Shown here: positions 27,558 through 37,243 of the stretch, one piece after another
Layout of the letters: each line of letters starts with the position of its first letter
How positions within the stretch are numbered: position 1 is the stretch's first letter
Assembly (NCBI GenBank): GCA_023461035.1
Contig: JAEWOD010000020.1
Coordinates: forward strand, 1-64,000
Origin: Bacteroidota bacterium
GTDB lineage: Bacteria; Bacteroidota; Bacteroidia; Flavobacteriales; Weeksellaceae
Length of the DNA: 64,000 nt
Reading direction: 5' to 3'
The notes under the pieces: model-generated
Databases searched by the model: none
What the model saw: the letters and a program-made list of their open reading frames with translations, nothing else
Told to the model about the DNA's origin: nothing
Program-made: the position numbers and the translations under genes

Positions 27558-28868
27558 TCAAATCGACTTTTTAAGCACAAAACTCGCATGGCGTTCCACA
27601 TCGTTCAGGCCTCTTGTGTAAACGATTTCTATTTTTTTTCCTTCATGGCTTTTAAACAAATCGATGATTTCCGGAAGGGAAATGGGGTCGCGTTTTTTGC
27701 CGTCCAATTGGATGAGGTCTGTTTTTTGTGCCATGAATTTATCCTGAAAGGGACTGACATTGAAAACGCTGATTTTTTTATCATTTACCATACGTATAGC
27801 ATCTCCTTTTTTAAGTCCGGCTAAATCAGCGGGTGAATTTTTCCGTATATAAGCCACTTCCAGATAAGGCAAATCGGCATAAGGTTGATAGAGTTCCAAT
27901 CCGGCTAAATTATAATGAAAATCGTCTTTAAAATATTTGTTTTTCTTAATCCATATTTTTTTTTCGTAATAATCATAAACCGTATTGAATCTCCGCAATA
28001 CTTCTGCGCCCACGGTTCCGTTCCGGTTTTTCCGGATCAGATTTGAAACCGAAATACTGTCAGGAAAGGAAGCAGTAAGGTTTTCCAGTTCGAAGTTTCC
28101 CATGGTCAAGTTTGGAATCCTGGTTTTTTTACCATGAATTTCGCCATTCAGTCCATAGCCGAGATAGTCTTCAATATGATTGGAAGGGATTTGGACATTT
28201 TCTTTTTCAAATAACCAAAGCGCGTCTGTACTTCCGGTATCCACAAGCAGATTGAGTTCGATTTCACTGTCTGAAATTTGGGAGTTGAGTTTGAGATAAG
28301 GTTTTTTGCCTTTGATTTCGATGGGAAGAGCTATATATTTTCTCAAATTCTTTTTAGCATGAAAGAATTCCGGTTTGTAAAAACTGATTTTTTTCTTGCT
28401 GTAATTGATTTCGACCGTAAAATCTTTCAGGATGTCATAACCGATGATGCCGTAGATGGGAATCCCGAATCTTCCGCTCAAATCAAATCCTTCTTCAAAA
28501 ATCAATACGATATCGGTATGATTGGAAACGGCTTTTCCCAATTGTATGGTATTGCCTTTGGACGAATAGGCTTCTATGGTTTGGATGTCGCGCCCCAAAC
28601 CGGAAACACCTATGGATTCTCCTTTTTTTAACTGAAAATGGTGAATGGCATCCAGGTTGGTGATGATGGTATAAGGCGAACCCGTGTCCAGTATAAAGTT
28701 TAAAGGAATAGAGCCGTTAATCGAAATGGGCAAAATGACCAAACCGCCTATATGCTGGAAAGGAACGGAAAATTTTTCTTTTCCATTTTCTATTTCAAAT
28801 GATTGACCTTTTATAATCGGAAATAAAAAATGAAGCCCTAAAAAAAATAAAATGATTTTCCTGTACAT
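27558..28868 (-). CDS. Retropepsin-like aspartyl protease with PDZ domain
   Basis: A secreted or periplasmic protein of 436 residues. Two aspartyl-protease motifs are present, LDTGSPY at about 60-66 and VDTGSTD near 207-213, as expected for a single-chain pepsin-like pair. A PDZ domain covers about 345-420 (IRKNSPADLAGLKKGDAI). The start at 28868 gives a clean signal peptide (MYRKIILFFLGLHFLFPIIKG); an upstream in-frame ATG at 28985 would add 39 residues that spoil it. It follows rodA in the same direction, 123 bp downstream, and is common in Bacteroidota. Substrate unknown. Confidence 0.85.
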   Translation of the reverse strand: MYRKIILFFLGLHFLFPIIKGQSFEIENGKEKFSVPFQHIGGLVILPISINGSIPLNFILDTGSPYTIITNLDAIHHFQLKKGESIGVSGLGRDIQTIEAYSSKGNTIQLGKAVSNHTDIVLIFEEGFDLSGRFGIPIYGIIGYDILKDFTVEINYSKKKISFYKPEFFHAKKNLRKYIALPIEIKGKKPYLKLNSQISDSEIELNLLVDTGSTDALWLFEKENVQIPSNHIEDYLGYGLNGEIHGKKTRIPNLTMGNFELENLTASFPDSISVSNLIRKNRNGTVGAEVLRRFNTVYDYYEKKIWIKKNKYFKDDFHYNLAGLELYQPYADLPYLEVAYIRKNSPADLAGLKKGDAIRMVNDKKISVFNVSPFQDKFMAQKTDLIQLDGKKRDPISLPEIIDLFKSHEGKKIEIVYTRGLNDVERHASFVLKKSI

Positions 28869-28991
28869 TAAATCTAATTTACAAATTTTCCATTTGTTTG
28901 GATAAAAATAATTGGATTCAACGGAATAGAGGAAAATTTGCAACAGATGAACATTATGCAGAAACAAAAGGTGTTTTTTCTGCAATGAAAA

Positions 28992-30521
28992 TCAAATCAA
29001 ACTCTGTTTGTCTTTATAATTCAAAATCAGAAAAATGGTAGTCAAAGTAATAAATGCCCAAAGCGAACTTCCTCCATAACTGAAAAACGGAAGCGGAATT
29101 CCTACCGTAGGGAAAAGTCCCATGACCATCGCGATATTGATAAAATAATGAATCAGGAAAATCGTGGCGACGGAATAGCCGAAAAATCTTGAGAAAACGC
29201 TGCGCTGGGATTCGGCCAGATAATAAATTCGAAGTATAAATAATCCGTAAAAAATCACGAGTAAAGTACTGCCGACAAATCCCCATTCTTCCCCAACTGT
29301 ACAGAAAATATAATCGGTGGATTGTTCTGGAACAAATTTTCCCATTTTTACCGTTCCCTGCATATATCCTTTCCCTAACAAATCACCGGAACCAATGGCC
29401 GTTTTGGAATACAATAAATTGTAACCTGAAGTATCTCGAAATTTCTTTTCTCCTTCAAATAAAACCATGATCCGCTCCTGTTGGTGTTTGGGCAATTCCG
29501 AATAGATTTTGGAAGAGGAAAGCGAAATTCCCGAAACGATAAGGAAAATGATAGTCGAAATGATGGCTACTTCATAACTCTGATTGGAACCAAATTCCGT
29601 ACTCAACATTTTGTAAGGAGATTCGGCATTGTCACGCAAAATAAAATAGGATACAGATAATGACGAGAGAAGCGCAATGGCCAATCCAATCCCTGAATAA
29701 AAATAAACGTTGAACGCCAAAACGTCGGGCCGTGCATATTGTTTGGCTGTTTCATCGGCAATGGCACCCCATTCCGGAAAAAAGGTCTGGAGAAGAATTA
29801 GCAGGATAAAAAACACCACCAACCCAAGTTGCAAGCCCATTACATTTTTTAATAATGTTCGGTTATATGTAAATCCAATGATGATTAAACTGACTATGGA
29901 AGTCAGTAAACCAATTCCCGTCAGAACATAATAAGTCGGATAGGAAATGGAAATCAAAAAAAGTGCACCGCCAATTACAGGAATGAAAATATACCAGGCC
30001 GAAAAACCTTCTCTGTAGAGTGCAACGATAAAGGCACTAAAAACCAATACCGAACCCAAATCGGGTTGCAATAAAATCAACCCTACCGGAATTCCGATGA
30101 TACTGAAGGACGTGATGACAGTTCTTCTCGAATTGATTTCGATGGAAGGTGAACTTATGAAATTGGCCAAAACCAATCCTGTTGCGAGTTTAGCGACTTC
30201 GGCAGGTTGGAAACTGACAAATCCGAAATTGAACCAGGCCTTTGCACCGTTGATTTCTTTTCCAAAAATTAATACTCCTATCAACAGCACCAGTGCGCCT
30301 AAATACAGGATAGGGCTATATACTTCAAAAAAGTTGGAAGTAATGGAAGAAAGAGAAATCAATGCAATGACCAAAATAGCACTTAAGCCCAGAAATAAAA
30401 GTTGTTTTTCACCTTTATCGGGTTCCACGGAATAAATGTTCATAATCCCAAAGGCTATGAGCATCAGACACATGATGATGGTGGTCCAATCAATTCCTCT
30501 TAGCGATCTGCTTTGGCTCAA
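28992..30521 (-). CDS. rodA: Rod-shape SEDS glycosyltransferase RodA, enlarged
   Basis: SEDS-family peptidoglycan polymerase that works with PBP2 in the elongation complex. Family motifs are visible: the N-terminal GIDW, FQPAEVAKLA, LLQPDLGSVLVF and, near the end, VPEQSTDYIFCTVGEEWGFVG and PLPFFSYGGSSL. At 509 residues it is about 90 longer than I expect for this group; the extra part lies around 200-300 and seems to carry two additional membrane helices before the conserved GxGxxxGKGY loop. It overlaps the 3' end of mrdA by 32 bases, which fits coupled translation. Confidence 0.93.
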   Translation of the reverse strand: MSQSRSLRGIDWTTIIMCLMLIAFGIMNIYSVEPDKGEKQLLFLGLSAILVIALISLSSITSNFFEVYSPILYLGALVLLIGVLIFGKEINGAKAWFNFGFVSFQPAEVAKLATGLVLANFISSPSIEINSRRTVITSFSIIGIPVGLILLQPDLGSVLVFSAFIVALYREGFSAWYIFIPVIGGALFLISISYPTYYVLTGIGLLTSIVSLIIIGFTYNRTLLKNVMGLQLGLVVFFILLILLQTFFPEWGAIADETAKQYARPDVLAFNVYFYSGIGLAIALLSSLSVSYFILRDNAESPYKMLSTEFGSNQSYEVAIISTIIFLIVSGISLSSSKIYSELPKHQQERIMVLFEGEKKFRDTSGYNLLYSKTAIGSGDLLGKGYMQGTVKMGKFVPEQSTDYIFCTVGEEWGFVGSTLLVIFYGLFILRIYYLAESQRSVFSRFFGYSVATIFLIHYFINIAMVMGLFPTVGIPLPFFSYGGSSLWAFITLTTIFLILNYKDKQSLI

Positions 30522-32433
30522 CTTTTTCCTTTTTTAAACTGTCCTTTTTAATACTGTCCGGTTTTTCCGGTTCTACATACCAGCCTTTGCGTTTCATGTA
30601 GGCTATAAACTGCTTTTTATATTCGCCCTGCAAGTTCCCATTGACCATCCTTGTTTCCAGATAAGTACGTTTGATTGTGTCCAGCAGATATTTTTCCGCA
30701 ACCAATGTTGCCATGGGACCCGCCCATCGAGCACCCCAATAACCGTTTTCCACGATTACTGCAATGACTATTTTAGGATCTTCCACCGGAGCTATCAATG
30801 TGAAAAGCGAATGATCCTGTCCGTGCGGATTCTGTGCCGTTCCGGTTTTTCCGGCTTGGGTAAAATCTTTTGAAAGAAAAGATCTTGCCGTACCGTTTGT
30901 GAAAACCTGTGTCATCCCATCCAGAACCGGTGTAAAATGCCGGGAGTCCACAAGCGTTTTTTTCATATTGGTGAACCGTTCGTCGCTTTGAGCTTCACCG
31001 TCTATTTCTTTTACGATATGTGGGGTATAAAATGAACCTTTATTGGCGATGATAGCAGTAAAATTGGCCATTTGAAGAGGAGTAGTGGTGATATCTCCTT
31101 GTCCCATTCCGTTAAAAATCATTTGGTATGGTGTCCATTTTGCTTCTCCAAACCGGTTGTTGTAAAATTTTCCGGAGGGAATCAGTCCCGAACTTCCTAC
31201 CGCCAAATCATTATTTAAATACACTCCCAGCCCAAAGCTATTCATGATTTCTTTCCATTCGTCCATTCCTTTTGCATAGTCTGAAGGATATTTCTGGACG
31301 ATATCTCTATAAGCTTCGGAGAAATAATTATTACAGGATTTTGCAATGGCAGTACGCAAAGAAATGGGACGATAATATTGTCCACAGTGACAGGCAATGC
31401 GCATACGGCCATATCGAAATCCGTGTTTACAGACATATCCGGTAGAGTCCGCATCGAGGACGCCCATTTGCATTCCGGCGAGGGCCGTGATCATTTTAAA
31501 AGTAGAACCCGGCGGATAAGTACCTTGTGTAGACCGGTCATAATTGGGCATAGAAATCGTGTCGCGTAAAATTTGGTTTCGGGTATCAGATTTCAGATAT
31601 AAATTGGGGTCAACTGTCGGCGCAGAAGCCATGGCCAAAATTTCTCCCGTTTTGGGATCGAGCGCTACAATGGCCCCTCTTTTATTTTGTAATAATTTTT
31701 CAGCGTAAGTTTGTAATTCGTAATCAATTGTCAAAGTAATCGTTTTACCGCTTTTTGCCGGCTGATCATATTCGCCATTTTTATAAGGACCCACGGATTT
31801 CATCAATCGGTCTGCCACATAATTCTTTACGCCTTTTATACCGCGTAAGTCTTTTTCGTAAGACTTTTCCACACCGGAAATCCCAACCAGATCTCCCGGT
31901 TTATAATAATTGGAATCAGATTTAATATAAGCTTCGTTGGCCTCATTGATGTATCCCAATATATTTCCTGCGGAATTTACCATGTATTTTCGTTCCGGTC
32001 TTTTGACGATAGACATGGATGGATAGAGGTAAAGTTGTTCCTGAATCCGAGCATAATTTTCGCGCGAAATATTTTTGATCAAAGGATATTGAGAAAGACC
32101 TCTGTAATTTTTTTCGTTCTTAATTTGAACCATGCGTTTATGAAAATCCGAAACTTTAATTCCGGCCATTTCACAAAAATCAGCGGTATCAAATTTTTCC
32201 GTTATCAAAGCAGGCGTAACATCCACTTCATAATTATAAGAATTACTTACAAGCAGCACACCGTTTCTGTCCAAAATATCACCCCGGTTGGGGAAAATGA
32301 TTTCCTGTTTGATAGAGGTGTTGATAGCATTGAGTTTATAGCGGTCAGTGGAAAGTTGGAGGAAAAATAACCGCCAAACAAACAAACCGATAATCATTAA
32401 TACTACTGCAGAGATTACATAAATCTTTCTCAT
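30490..32433 (-). CDS. mrdA: Penicillin-binding protein 2 (elongation transpeptidase)
   Basis: Class B PBP that cross-links new lateral-wall peptidoglycan beside RodA. An N-terminal membrane helix is at 4-24, the dimerisation domain at about 45-215, and the transpeptidase domain after 250. The three active-site motifs are present: Ser310 in STFK, SCN at 366-368 and KTGT near 527. The C-terminus is Lys-rich and acidic. It is 647 residues long, normal for the family, and overlaps mreD by 4 bases and rodA by 32. Confidence 0.95.
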   Translation of the reverse strand: MRKIYVISAVVLMIIGLFVWRLFFLQLSTDRYKLNAINTSIKQEIIFPNRGDILDRNGVLLVSNSYNYEVDVTPALITEKFDTADFCEMAGIKVSDFHKRMVQIKNEKNYRGLSQYPLIKNISRENYARIQEQLYLYPSMSIVKRPERKYMVNSAGNILGYINEANEAYIKSDSNYYKPGDLVGISGVEKSYEKDLRGIKGVKNYVADRLMKSVGPYKNGEYDQPAKSGKTITLTIDYELQTYAEKLLQNKRGAIVALDPKTGEILAMASAPTVDPNLYLKSDTRNQILRDTISMPNYDRSTQGTYPPGSTFKMITALAGMQMGVLDADSTGYVCKHGFRYGRMRIACHCGQYYRPISLRTAIAKSCNNYFSEAYRDIVQKYPSDYAKGMDEWKEIMNSFGLGVYLNNDLAVGSSGLIPSGKFYNNRFGEAKWTPYQMIFNGMGQGDITTTPLQMANFTAIIANKGSFYTPHIVKEIDGEAQSDERFTNMKKTLVDSRHFTPVLDGMTQVFTNGTARSFLSKDFTQAGKTGTAQNPHGQDHSLFTLIAPVEDPKIVIAVIVENGYWGARWAGPMATLVAEKYLLDTIKRTYLETRMVNGNLQGEYKKQFIAYMKRKGWYVEPEKPDSIKKDSLKKEKVEPKQIAKRN

Positions 32434-32945
32434 CTTTCCGCCCTCTTTCTAAACAAAATTAAATAGAAATATACAAATAAGAGCGTAAAACCGACACTGG
32501 AAATCGTTCGGATCATGATTCCGCCAAAATTGGCGAAGGACATACTTTCAACAAAAAAGAGAAGAAAATGATGAATGAAGACCATTAAAAAAGAATATAT
32601 GACCCATTGACCGACATTAAAATCGGAATGACGAAATTCTTCCAATTCAAAATATTTGGTGCCGGAAACCATCCGTATGATGTACTTGCTCAGAAATCCG
32701 ATGGTCAAACAGGCAAAAGCATGGATGCCTCCTGTGTCTTCAAACAAATCGATTCCCCAGCCCAATAAAAAACAAAGGATCAGAAACAAATACCGGTTTT
32801 GATTGGCCGGATATAGTAAAATGAACAACACATAGATATAGGGCGTCGCAATTTGATTAAAATTGATTTTACTGAAAACAAAGCTTTGCAACAAAACCAA
32901 AATAATGATAAGTACGATATTTCCTAATAGTCTAAGGGTTAGCAT
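32430..32945 (-). CDS. mreD: Rod shape-determining protein MreD
   Basis: Integral membrane protein of 171 residues with about five hydrophobic helices, linking MreBC to the elongation machinery. Sequence is weakly conserved in this family; the call rests on the helix pattern, the GWGIDLFED-like segment near 62 and its place between mreC and mrdA. It overlaps mreC by 14 bases and mrdA by 4. Confidence 0.92.
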   Translation of the reverse strand: MLTLRLLGNIVLIIILVLLQSFVFSKINFNQIATPYIYVLFILLYPANQNRYLFLILCFLLGWGIDLFEDTGGIHAFACLTIGFLSKYIIRMVSGTKYFELEEFRHSDFNVGQWVIYSFLMVFIHHFLLFFVESMSFANFGGIMIRTISSVGFTLLFVYFYLILFRKRAER

Positions 32946-33786
32946 TTTGTGTTAAACTGTCTATTTTTTCTATTTCTTTGATTTCTTGCTTTTCCAGGTT
33001 GACAACCACTTGTACATAGCGCAGTCTTGCAAAGTCTTCCTTTAATTTTATTTGGATATCCAATTCTCCCGTTACTTCATCAATCTCTGAACTGAAAACC
33101 GTTCCAATCATAATTCCGCCCGGAATCACGCCTGATTTCCCGTCAGTTTCAATCGTATCGCCTTTTGCTACTTCTATGTATTTTGGGATTTCTTGTAATT
33201 TGGCAAACCTCGGGTCTTTTCCTTCCCAGGCTAACATTCCGAAATATTGGTTTTTTTTGAGTTGAACGGTTGTTTTTGAATTAGGATTTAACAGCGACAT
33301 CACACGAGCATAATTATCTGAAGTCTTGTAAACATAGCCGACGACACCGTTACCTGAAATAACGCCCATTCCTTTTTCGATTCCCTGACGAGAACCTTTG
33401 TTGATGGTCATCATATTGTATTTTTTCATTACAGAATTATTGATAACCTGCACAGGAACAAATCTGTAAGTTTGATGAAATGCTACATTATTGATGGGGT
33501 CGCTGGGTAATTTGGATTCGGAGATTTCACCTTTTAATAATTCCAGTTCTTTTCGCAGGTCGGCATTTTCAGTTTGCAATTCTTTGTTGTCATCTTTTAA
33601 ATGGATGAATTGGGTGATGCCGGAAATCCGTTGGTCCACATAACCGCCGAACTGCGTACTTGTTTTATCCAGAACCGCTTTATGGTAAACTTTTTGTCTG
33701 AAAGTGAACAAAAAGGCAAGCAGGGATAACAAGACGTAAAAAATTAACAATCCATTCTTGATGATAGGGTTAAGGATGAATTGCAT
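32932..33786 (-). CDS. mreC: Rod shape-determining protein MreC
   Basis: Periplasmic scaffold protein of the elongation complex, 284 residues. One N-terminal membrane helix (about 9-28) is followed by a short coiled coil (DNKELQTENADLRKELELLKGE, about 63-84) and the double beta-barrel region with the typical NKGSRQGIEKGMGVIS and LNPNSKTTVQ segments. It lies 8 bases after mreB and overlaps mreD. Confidence 0.95.
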   Translation of the reverse strand: MQFILNPIIKNGLLIFYVLLSLLAFLFTFRQKVYHKAVLDKTSTQFGGYVDQRISGITQFIHLKDDNKELQTENADLRKELELLKGEISESKLPSDPINNVAFHQTYRFVPVQVINNSVMKKYNMMTINKGSRQGIEKGMGVISGNGVVGYVYKTSDNYARVMSLLNPNSKTTVQLKKNQYFGMLAWEGKDPRFAKLQEIPKYIEVAKGDTIETDGKSGVIPGGIMIGTVFSSEIDEVTGELDIQIKLKEDFARLRYVQVVVNLEKQEIKEIEKIDSLTQNANP

Positions 33787-33794
33787 AAGTTAAA

Positions 33795-34820
33795 TTATTT
33801 CATTAAGAAAGTGAACTTGTCTATATTTTTCAGTGCAATTCCGGTTCCGCGAACGACTGCTCTCAAAGGATCATCGGCCAAAAATACGGGTAATCCTGTC
33901 TTTTTGCTGATTCGCTGATCCAGTCCGCGCAACATAGAACCTCCTCCGGCCATATAAATTCCGGTGTTGTAAATATCGGCAGCCAGTTCCGGTGGCGTTT
34001 GGGAAAGCGTTTCCATCACGGCATCTTCGATTCTCAAAATAGATTTGTCCAGAGCACGGGCAATTTCTTTGTAATTCACCGTGATTTCCTTAGGTTTTCC
34101 GGTGATGAGGTCACGACCCTGAACCGCCATGTCTTCCGGCTCGTGTTCCAAATCTTCAATGGCAGCTCCGACTTCTATTTTTACGCGTTCAGCAGTACGT
34201 TCACCGATGTATAAATTATGATGGCTTCGCAAATAATAAGCGATGTCATTGGTGAAAACATCACCGGCAATTTTTACCGATTTATCACAAACAATTCCTC
34301 CTAAAGCGATTACTGCAATTTCTGAAGTTCCTCCTCCTATGTCGATAATCATATTTCCTTTAGGCAACTGAACATCAATTCCAACTCCGATTGCCGCAGC
34401 CATCGGTTCATAAATCAATCGAACATCTTTTGCATTGACATGTGCTGCCGAATCTTTTACAGCACGCTTTTCCACTTCGGTAATTCCCGAAGGAATACAA
34501 ATCACAATTCGAAGCGAAGGAGAGAAAAATTTCCCTCTGATTCCGGGGATTTGTTTGATAAACTCCCGAATCATGAATTCAGAAGCCTCGAAATCTGCAA
34601 TTACTCCGTCTTTCAGTGGTCGTATGGTTTTGATGTCGTCATGGGTTTTTCCCTGCATGTGCTTGGCTTTTTCTCCCACGGCAATTACTTTATTGGTGCG
34701 CCTGTCTATTGCAACGATAGACGGACTGTCTATTACTACTTTGTTGTTGTGTATGATAAGTGTGTTGGCAGTACCCAAATCGATAGCTACCTCTTGTGTG
34801 AAAAAATTAAATAACTTCAT
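33795..34820 (-). CDS. mreB: Rod shape-determining actin homologue MreB
   Basis: Bacterial actin that positions the lateral wall-synthesis complex. Phosphate-binding loops are visible: DLGTANTLI at 14-22 and DIGGGTSEIAVI near 160-171; the adenosine motif GGGSMLRGL is near 295. At 341 residues it is of normal length. It is the first gene of the mreB-mreC-mreD-mrdA-rodA operon and has a -7 box 38 bases upstream. Confidence 0.97.
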   Translation of the reverse strand: MKLFNFFTQEVAIDLGTANTLIIHNNKVVIDSPSIVAIDRRTNKVIAVGEKAKHMQGKTHDDIKTIRPLKDGVIADFEASEFMIREFIKQIPGIRGKFFSPSLRIVICIPSGITEVEKRAVKDSAAHVNAKDVRLIYEPMAAAIGVGIDVQLPKGNMIIDIGGGTSEIAVIALGGIVCDKSVKIAGDVFTNDIAYYLRSHHNLYIGERTAERVKIEVGAAIEDLEHEPEDMAVQGRDLITGKPKEITVNYKEIARALDKSILRIEDAVMETLSQTPPELAADIYNTGIYMAGGGSMLRGLDQRISKKTGLPVFLADDPLRAVVRGTGIALKNIDKFTFLMK

Positions 34821-34858
34821 CTAAAATCTAAAACTTTTATTCGTTTGGTAAGTGCTTA

Positions 34859-34866
34859 CAAAAATA
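34859..34866 (-). promoter_or_regulatory. -7 box (TATTTTTG) for the mreB operon
   Basis: The minus strand reads TATTTTTG, matching TAnnTTTG, 38 bases before the mreB ATG. No clear -33 TTTG is seen. Confidence 0.45.
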
Positions 34867-34923
34867 GATAAATTATAACGAGATAAAGAAAGGAAAAATT
34901 GTCTTTTTTTTGAAAAAATGAAG

Positions 34924-34945
34924 ATTTATTCCGAATGGAATAAAT
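34924..34945 (-). terminator. Hairpin after the NlpC/P60 gene
   Basis: ATTTATTCC and GGAATAAAT form a perfect 9-bp stem with loop GAAT. On the minus strand it is followed after a few bases by ATTTTTTC, so it may end the transcript of the 34984-35745 gene before the mreB promoter. Confidence 0.5.
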
Positions 34946-34983
34946 TCTTGACGATTAATTGTACAATAAATTGAATTTCAGAA

Positions 34984-35745
34984 TTATAAAATTTTCTTAA
35001 TGACTCTTAATTTATGTGAATAGGTTTGAGAGTCCGTATTAAAAATTCCGGTCGAATCAATGGGATCAATTCTCACTTTTCCATGTGCGTGAATGATTTT
35101 ATTTCCTTCCAGAATGATTCCGACATGGATGATTTTTCCTTCCGTATTGTCAAAAAACGCTAAATCTCCCGGTTCGGCTTCTTCTACAAAACTTAAAGCT
35201 TCACCGATTTCTGCTTGCTGATAGGCATCTCTTGGTAATTTTACACCACAAAATTTGTAAACCTGCTGCACCATGCCCGAACAATCAATTCCAAAAACCG
35301 ATTTTCCACCCCACAAATAAGGCGTGTTCAGGTACATCATCGCCAAATGAGGCAATTCCGACTTTTCTAAATTTCCTGATTGAAATTCTCCTAAGTATTC
35401 CCATTCCAAATTCCCGAATTTGATTTTTCCGTTTTCAAAATTTGGCAGATGAGCAGCCATGGGAAGCGTAATCGGATTTTCTTTTTCTACTGCCAGATTA
35501 AAACTTTCCGATGCGTATTTTCCGATTTGACCCGAATTGAATTCTTCTTCCGAAACCTCCAAAAACTGTTTCTCGTCAGCCCAGCCTTCATAATTGTCAA
35601 ATTCAGATTTGATTTTAACCCAATTCTTTTTGACTTCGAGGATTTCTACTTTTTCACCAAATAAGATTTGGCTGACCATTTCTGAACGATCAGAACTCTC
35701 AGCCCGTAAAGGCACAACACTTACTTGGCAAATCGCATATTTCAT
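34984..35745 (-). CDS. NlpC/P60 (C40) peptidase with SH3-type domain
   Basis: A predicted peptidoglycan endopeptidase of 253 residues. An SH3b-like domain covers about 1-65 (SQILFGEKVEILEVKKNWVKIK), and the NlpC/P60 domain about 132-253. The catalytic residues are Cys155 (GIDCSGMV), His207 (IIHVGIIL) and probably His219. It cleaves stem peptides, usually after D-Glu/gamma-bonded residues. There is no obvious signal peptide, as in the cytoplasmic recycling enzymes (YkfC-like) of Bacteroidota, so a muropeptide-recycling role is plausible. Confidence 0.9.
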   Translation of the reverse strand: MKYAICQVSVVPLRAESSDRSEMVSQILFGEKVEILEVKKNWVKIKSEFDNYEGWADEKQFLEVSEEEFNSGQIGKYASESFNLAVEKENPITLPMAAHLPNFENGKIKFGNLEWEYLGEFQSGNLEKSELPHLAMMYLNTPYLWGGKSVFGIDCSGMVQQVYKFCGVKLPRDAYQQAEIGEALSFVEEAEPGDLAFFDNTEGKIIHVGIILEGNKIIHAHGKVRIDPIDSTGIFNTDSQTYSHKLRVIKKIL

Positions 35746-35786
35746 TTTTTATCTTTTCGTATGAACAGACGCACAATTACGCGTTT

Positions 35787-36431
35787 CTATCCTAATTTTC
35801 TTATCAAACTGATTCCGTCCCGAATGGGTAAAATAATCGTTTCCACACGTTCATCTTTCACTGCTAAATCATTGAATTCTTTTAAAATAATCGTGTCTTT
35901 ATCATTGGGTTTGGCTTCTTCCAACACTTTTCCGTACCATAAAACATTGTCCGCCAGAATCACACCTCCCGGGTTCATTTTTTCCAAAACCTTTTCGTAA
36001 TAATTAATATAATTCGATTTATCGGCATCAATAAAAACCAAATCAAAACTTTCATCCAATTCTTCCAAAACCTCCAAAGCATTTCCGATTCTCATTTCAA
36101 TTTGCTCCGCGAATTCAGATTCGGCGAAATGTTTTTTGGGAAGATACATCAATTCTTCATTTCGGTCAATGGTGATAATTTTGCCTTCTTTTGGTAAACC
36201 TTCCGCCAGACATAAAGTGGCATAACCGGTAAAAGTCCCGATTTCCAAAATGGTTTTTGGACGAATTATTTTCGAAATCAAACTTAACATTCGACCCTGA
36301 TATGCGCCTGAAAGCATTTGGGGCTGGGTGGTTTTTTGAAAGGTTTCCTTTTGTAAACGATTCAATAAATCCGAAACCGGAGTTGTATGTTGGTTTAAAT
36401 ATTTTTCAAGTTCTGGAGACAGAATTTCCAT
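35787..36431 (-). CDS. SAM-dependent O-methyltransferase, class I
   Basis: A 214-residue member of the small O-methyltransferase family related to catechol and caffeoyl-CoA enzymes. The SAM-binding motif I is TILEIGTFTGYATL near residues 53-66, followed by the acidic end of strand 2 (ITIDRNEE), then FIDADKSNYINYYE near 131-144, which supplies the metal-binding Asp. Substrate unknown. The gene is divergent from the CoA-transferase genes. Confidence 0.88.
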   Translation of the reverse strand: MEILSPELEKYLNQHTTPVSDLLNRLQKETFQKTTQPQMLSGAYQGRMLSLISKIIRPKTILEIGTFTGYATLCLAEGLPKEGKIITIDRNEELMYLPKKHFAESEFAEQIEMRIGNALEVLEELDESFDLVFIDADKSNYINYYEKVLEKMNPGGVILADNVLWYGKVLEEAKPNDKDTIILKEFNDLAVKDERVETIILPIRDGISLIRKLG

Positions 36432-36452
36432 TCAAAATCCTTTTAATTCCTA

Positions 36453-36460
36453 CAAAAATA
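36453..36460 (-). promoter_or_regulatory. -7 box (TATTTTTG) for the O-methyltransferase gene
   Basis: The minus strand reads TATTTTTG 21 bases before the ATG at 36431, matching TAnnTTTG. Confidence 0.4.
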
Positions 36461-36513
36461 CACAATTCGCTAAAATTATTTTGTAATTTTATCGGCAATC
36501 AAAACAAACATAA

Positions 36514-37212
36514 ATGATCAATAAAAAAGTAGATAATGTTCAGGTTGCACTGGAAGGCGTAAAAGACGGAATGACCTTTATAGTAGGCGGATTCGGGCTT
36601 TGCGGAATTCCGGAAAATATCATAGCTGAACTGGTTCGATTAAATGTTAGAGATATAACTTGTATTTCTAATAATGCGGGCGTGGATGACTTTGGTTTGG
36701 GGTTATTGTTGAAACAAAAACAAATAAAGAAGATGATTGCCTCCTATGTAGGTGAAAATGCTGAATTTGAACGTCAGATGCTGAGCGGAGAATTGGAAGT
36801 AGAACTCACACCTCAAGGAACTTTAGCAGAGCTTTGCCGTGCTGCCCAACACGGCTTTCCGGCGGTGTGGGTAGCGGCCGGATATGGAACCGAAGTAGGC
36901 GAAGGCAAAGAATCCAGAGAATTTGACGGTAAAATGTATTTGCTGGAAATGGCCTACAAAGCTGACTTTTCATTTGTGAAAGCCTGGAAAGGAGATGAAG
37001 CCGGAAACCTGATTTTCAAAGGAACCGCACGTAACTTTAATGCGCCTATGGCCGGAGCCGGAAAAATCACCATTGCCGAAGTAGAAGAACTTGTTCCTGC
37101 AGGAGAATTAGATCCAAACGAAATTCACATTCCCGGAATTTTTGTCCAAAGGATTTTCCAGGGAGAAAAATATGAAAAGAGAATTGAGCAGAGAACCGTT
37201 CGGAAACGGTAA
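36514..37212 (+). CDS. 3-oxoacid CoA-transferase subunit A
   Basis: Alpha subunit of a succinyl-CoA:3-oxoacid (or acetoacetate) CoA-transferase, used in ketone-body or short-chain acid metabolism. The glycine-rich GGFGLCGIPENI motif is at about 27-38, and the CoA-binding region follows (ISNNAGVDDFGLGLLL). At 232 residues it is a full subunit. Its partner is at 37632, but a four-helix-bundle gene has been inserted between them, so the operon is stretched by 420 bp. Confidence 0.93.
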   Translation: MINKKVDNVQVALEGVKDGMTFIVGGFGLCGIPENIIAELVRLNVRDITCISNNAGVDDFGLGLLLKQKQIKKMIASYVGENAEFERQMLSGELEVELTPQGTLAELCRAAQHGFPAVWVAAGYGTEVGEGKESREFDGKMYLLEMAYKADFSFVKAWKGDEAGNLIFKGTARNFNAPMAGAGKITIAEVEELVPAGELDPNEIHIPGIFVQRIFQGEKYEKRIEQRTVRKR

Positions 37213-37238
37213 TTTGAAAATGTGTTGATTTGAAAATT
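37211..37238 (+). repeat. 28-bp direct repeat, copy 1 (after subunit A)
   Basis: A 28-base sequence starting AATTTGAAAATGTG and ending TTTGAAAATT lies at the 3' end of the subunit A gene. The same sequence with three differences is at 38292-38319, after subunit B. The copies bracket the inserted gene and subunit B. Confidence 0.7.
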
Positions 37239-37243
37239 TGAAG

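Noticed and set aside
28869..28985. Upstream start for the aspartyl protease adding 39 residues
   Set aside because: The extension hides a clean signal peptide that begins at the ATG at 28868.
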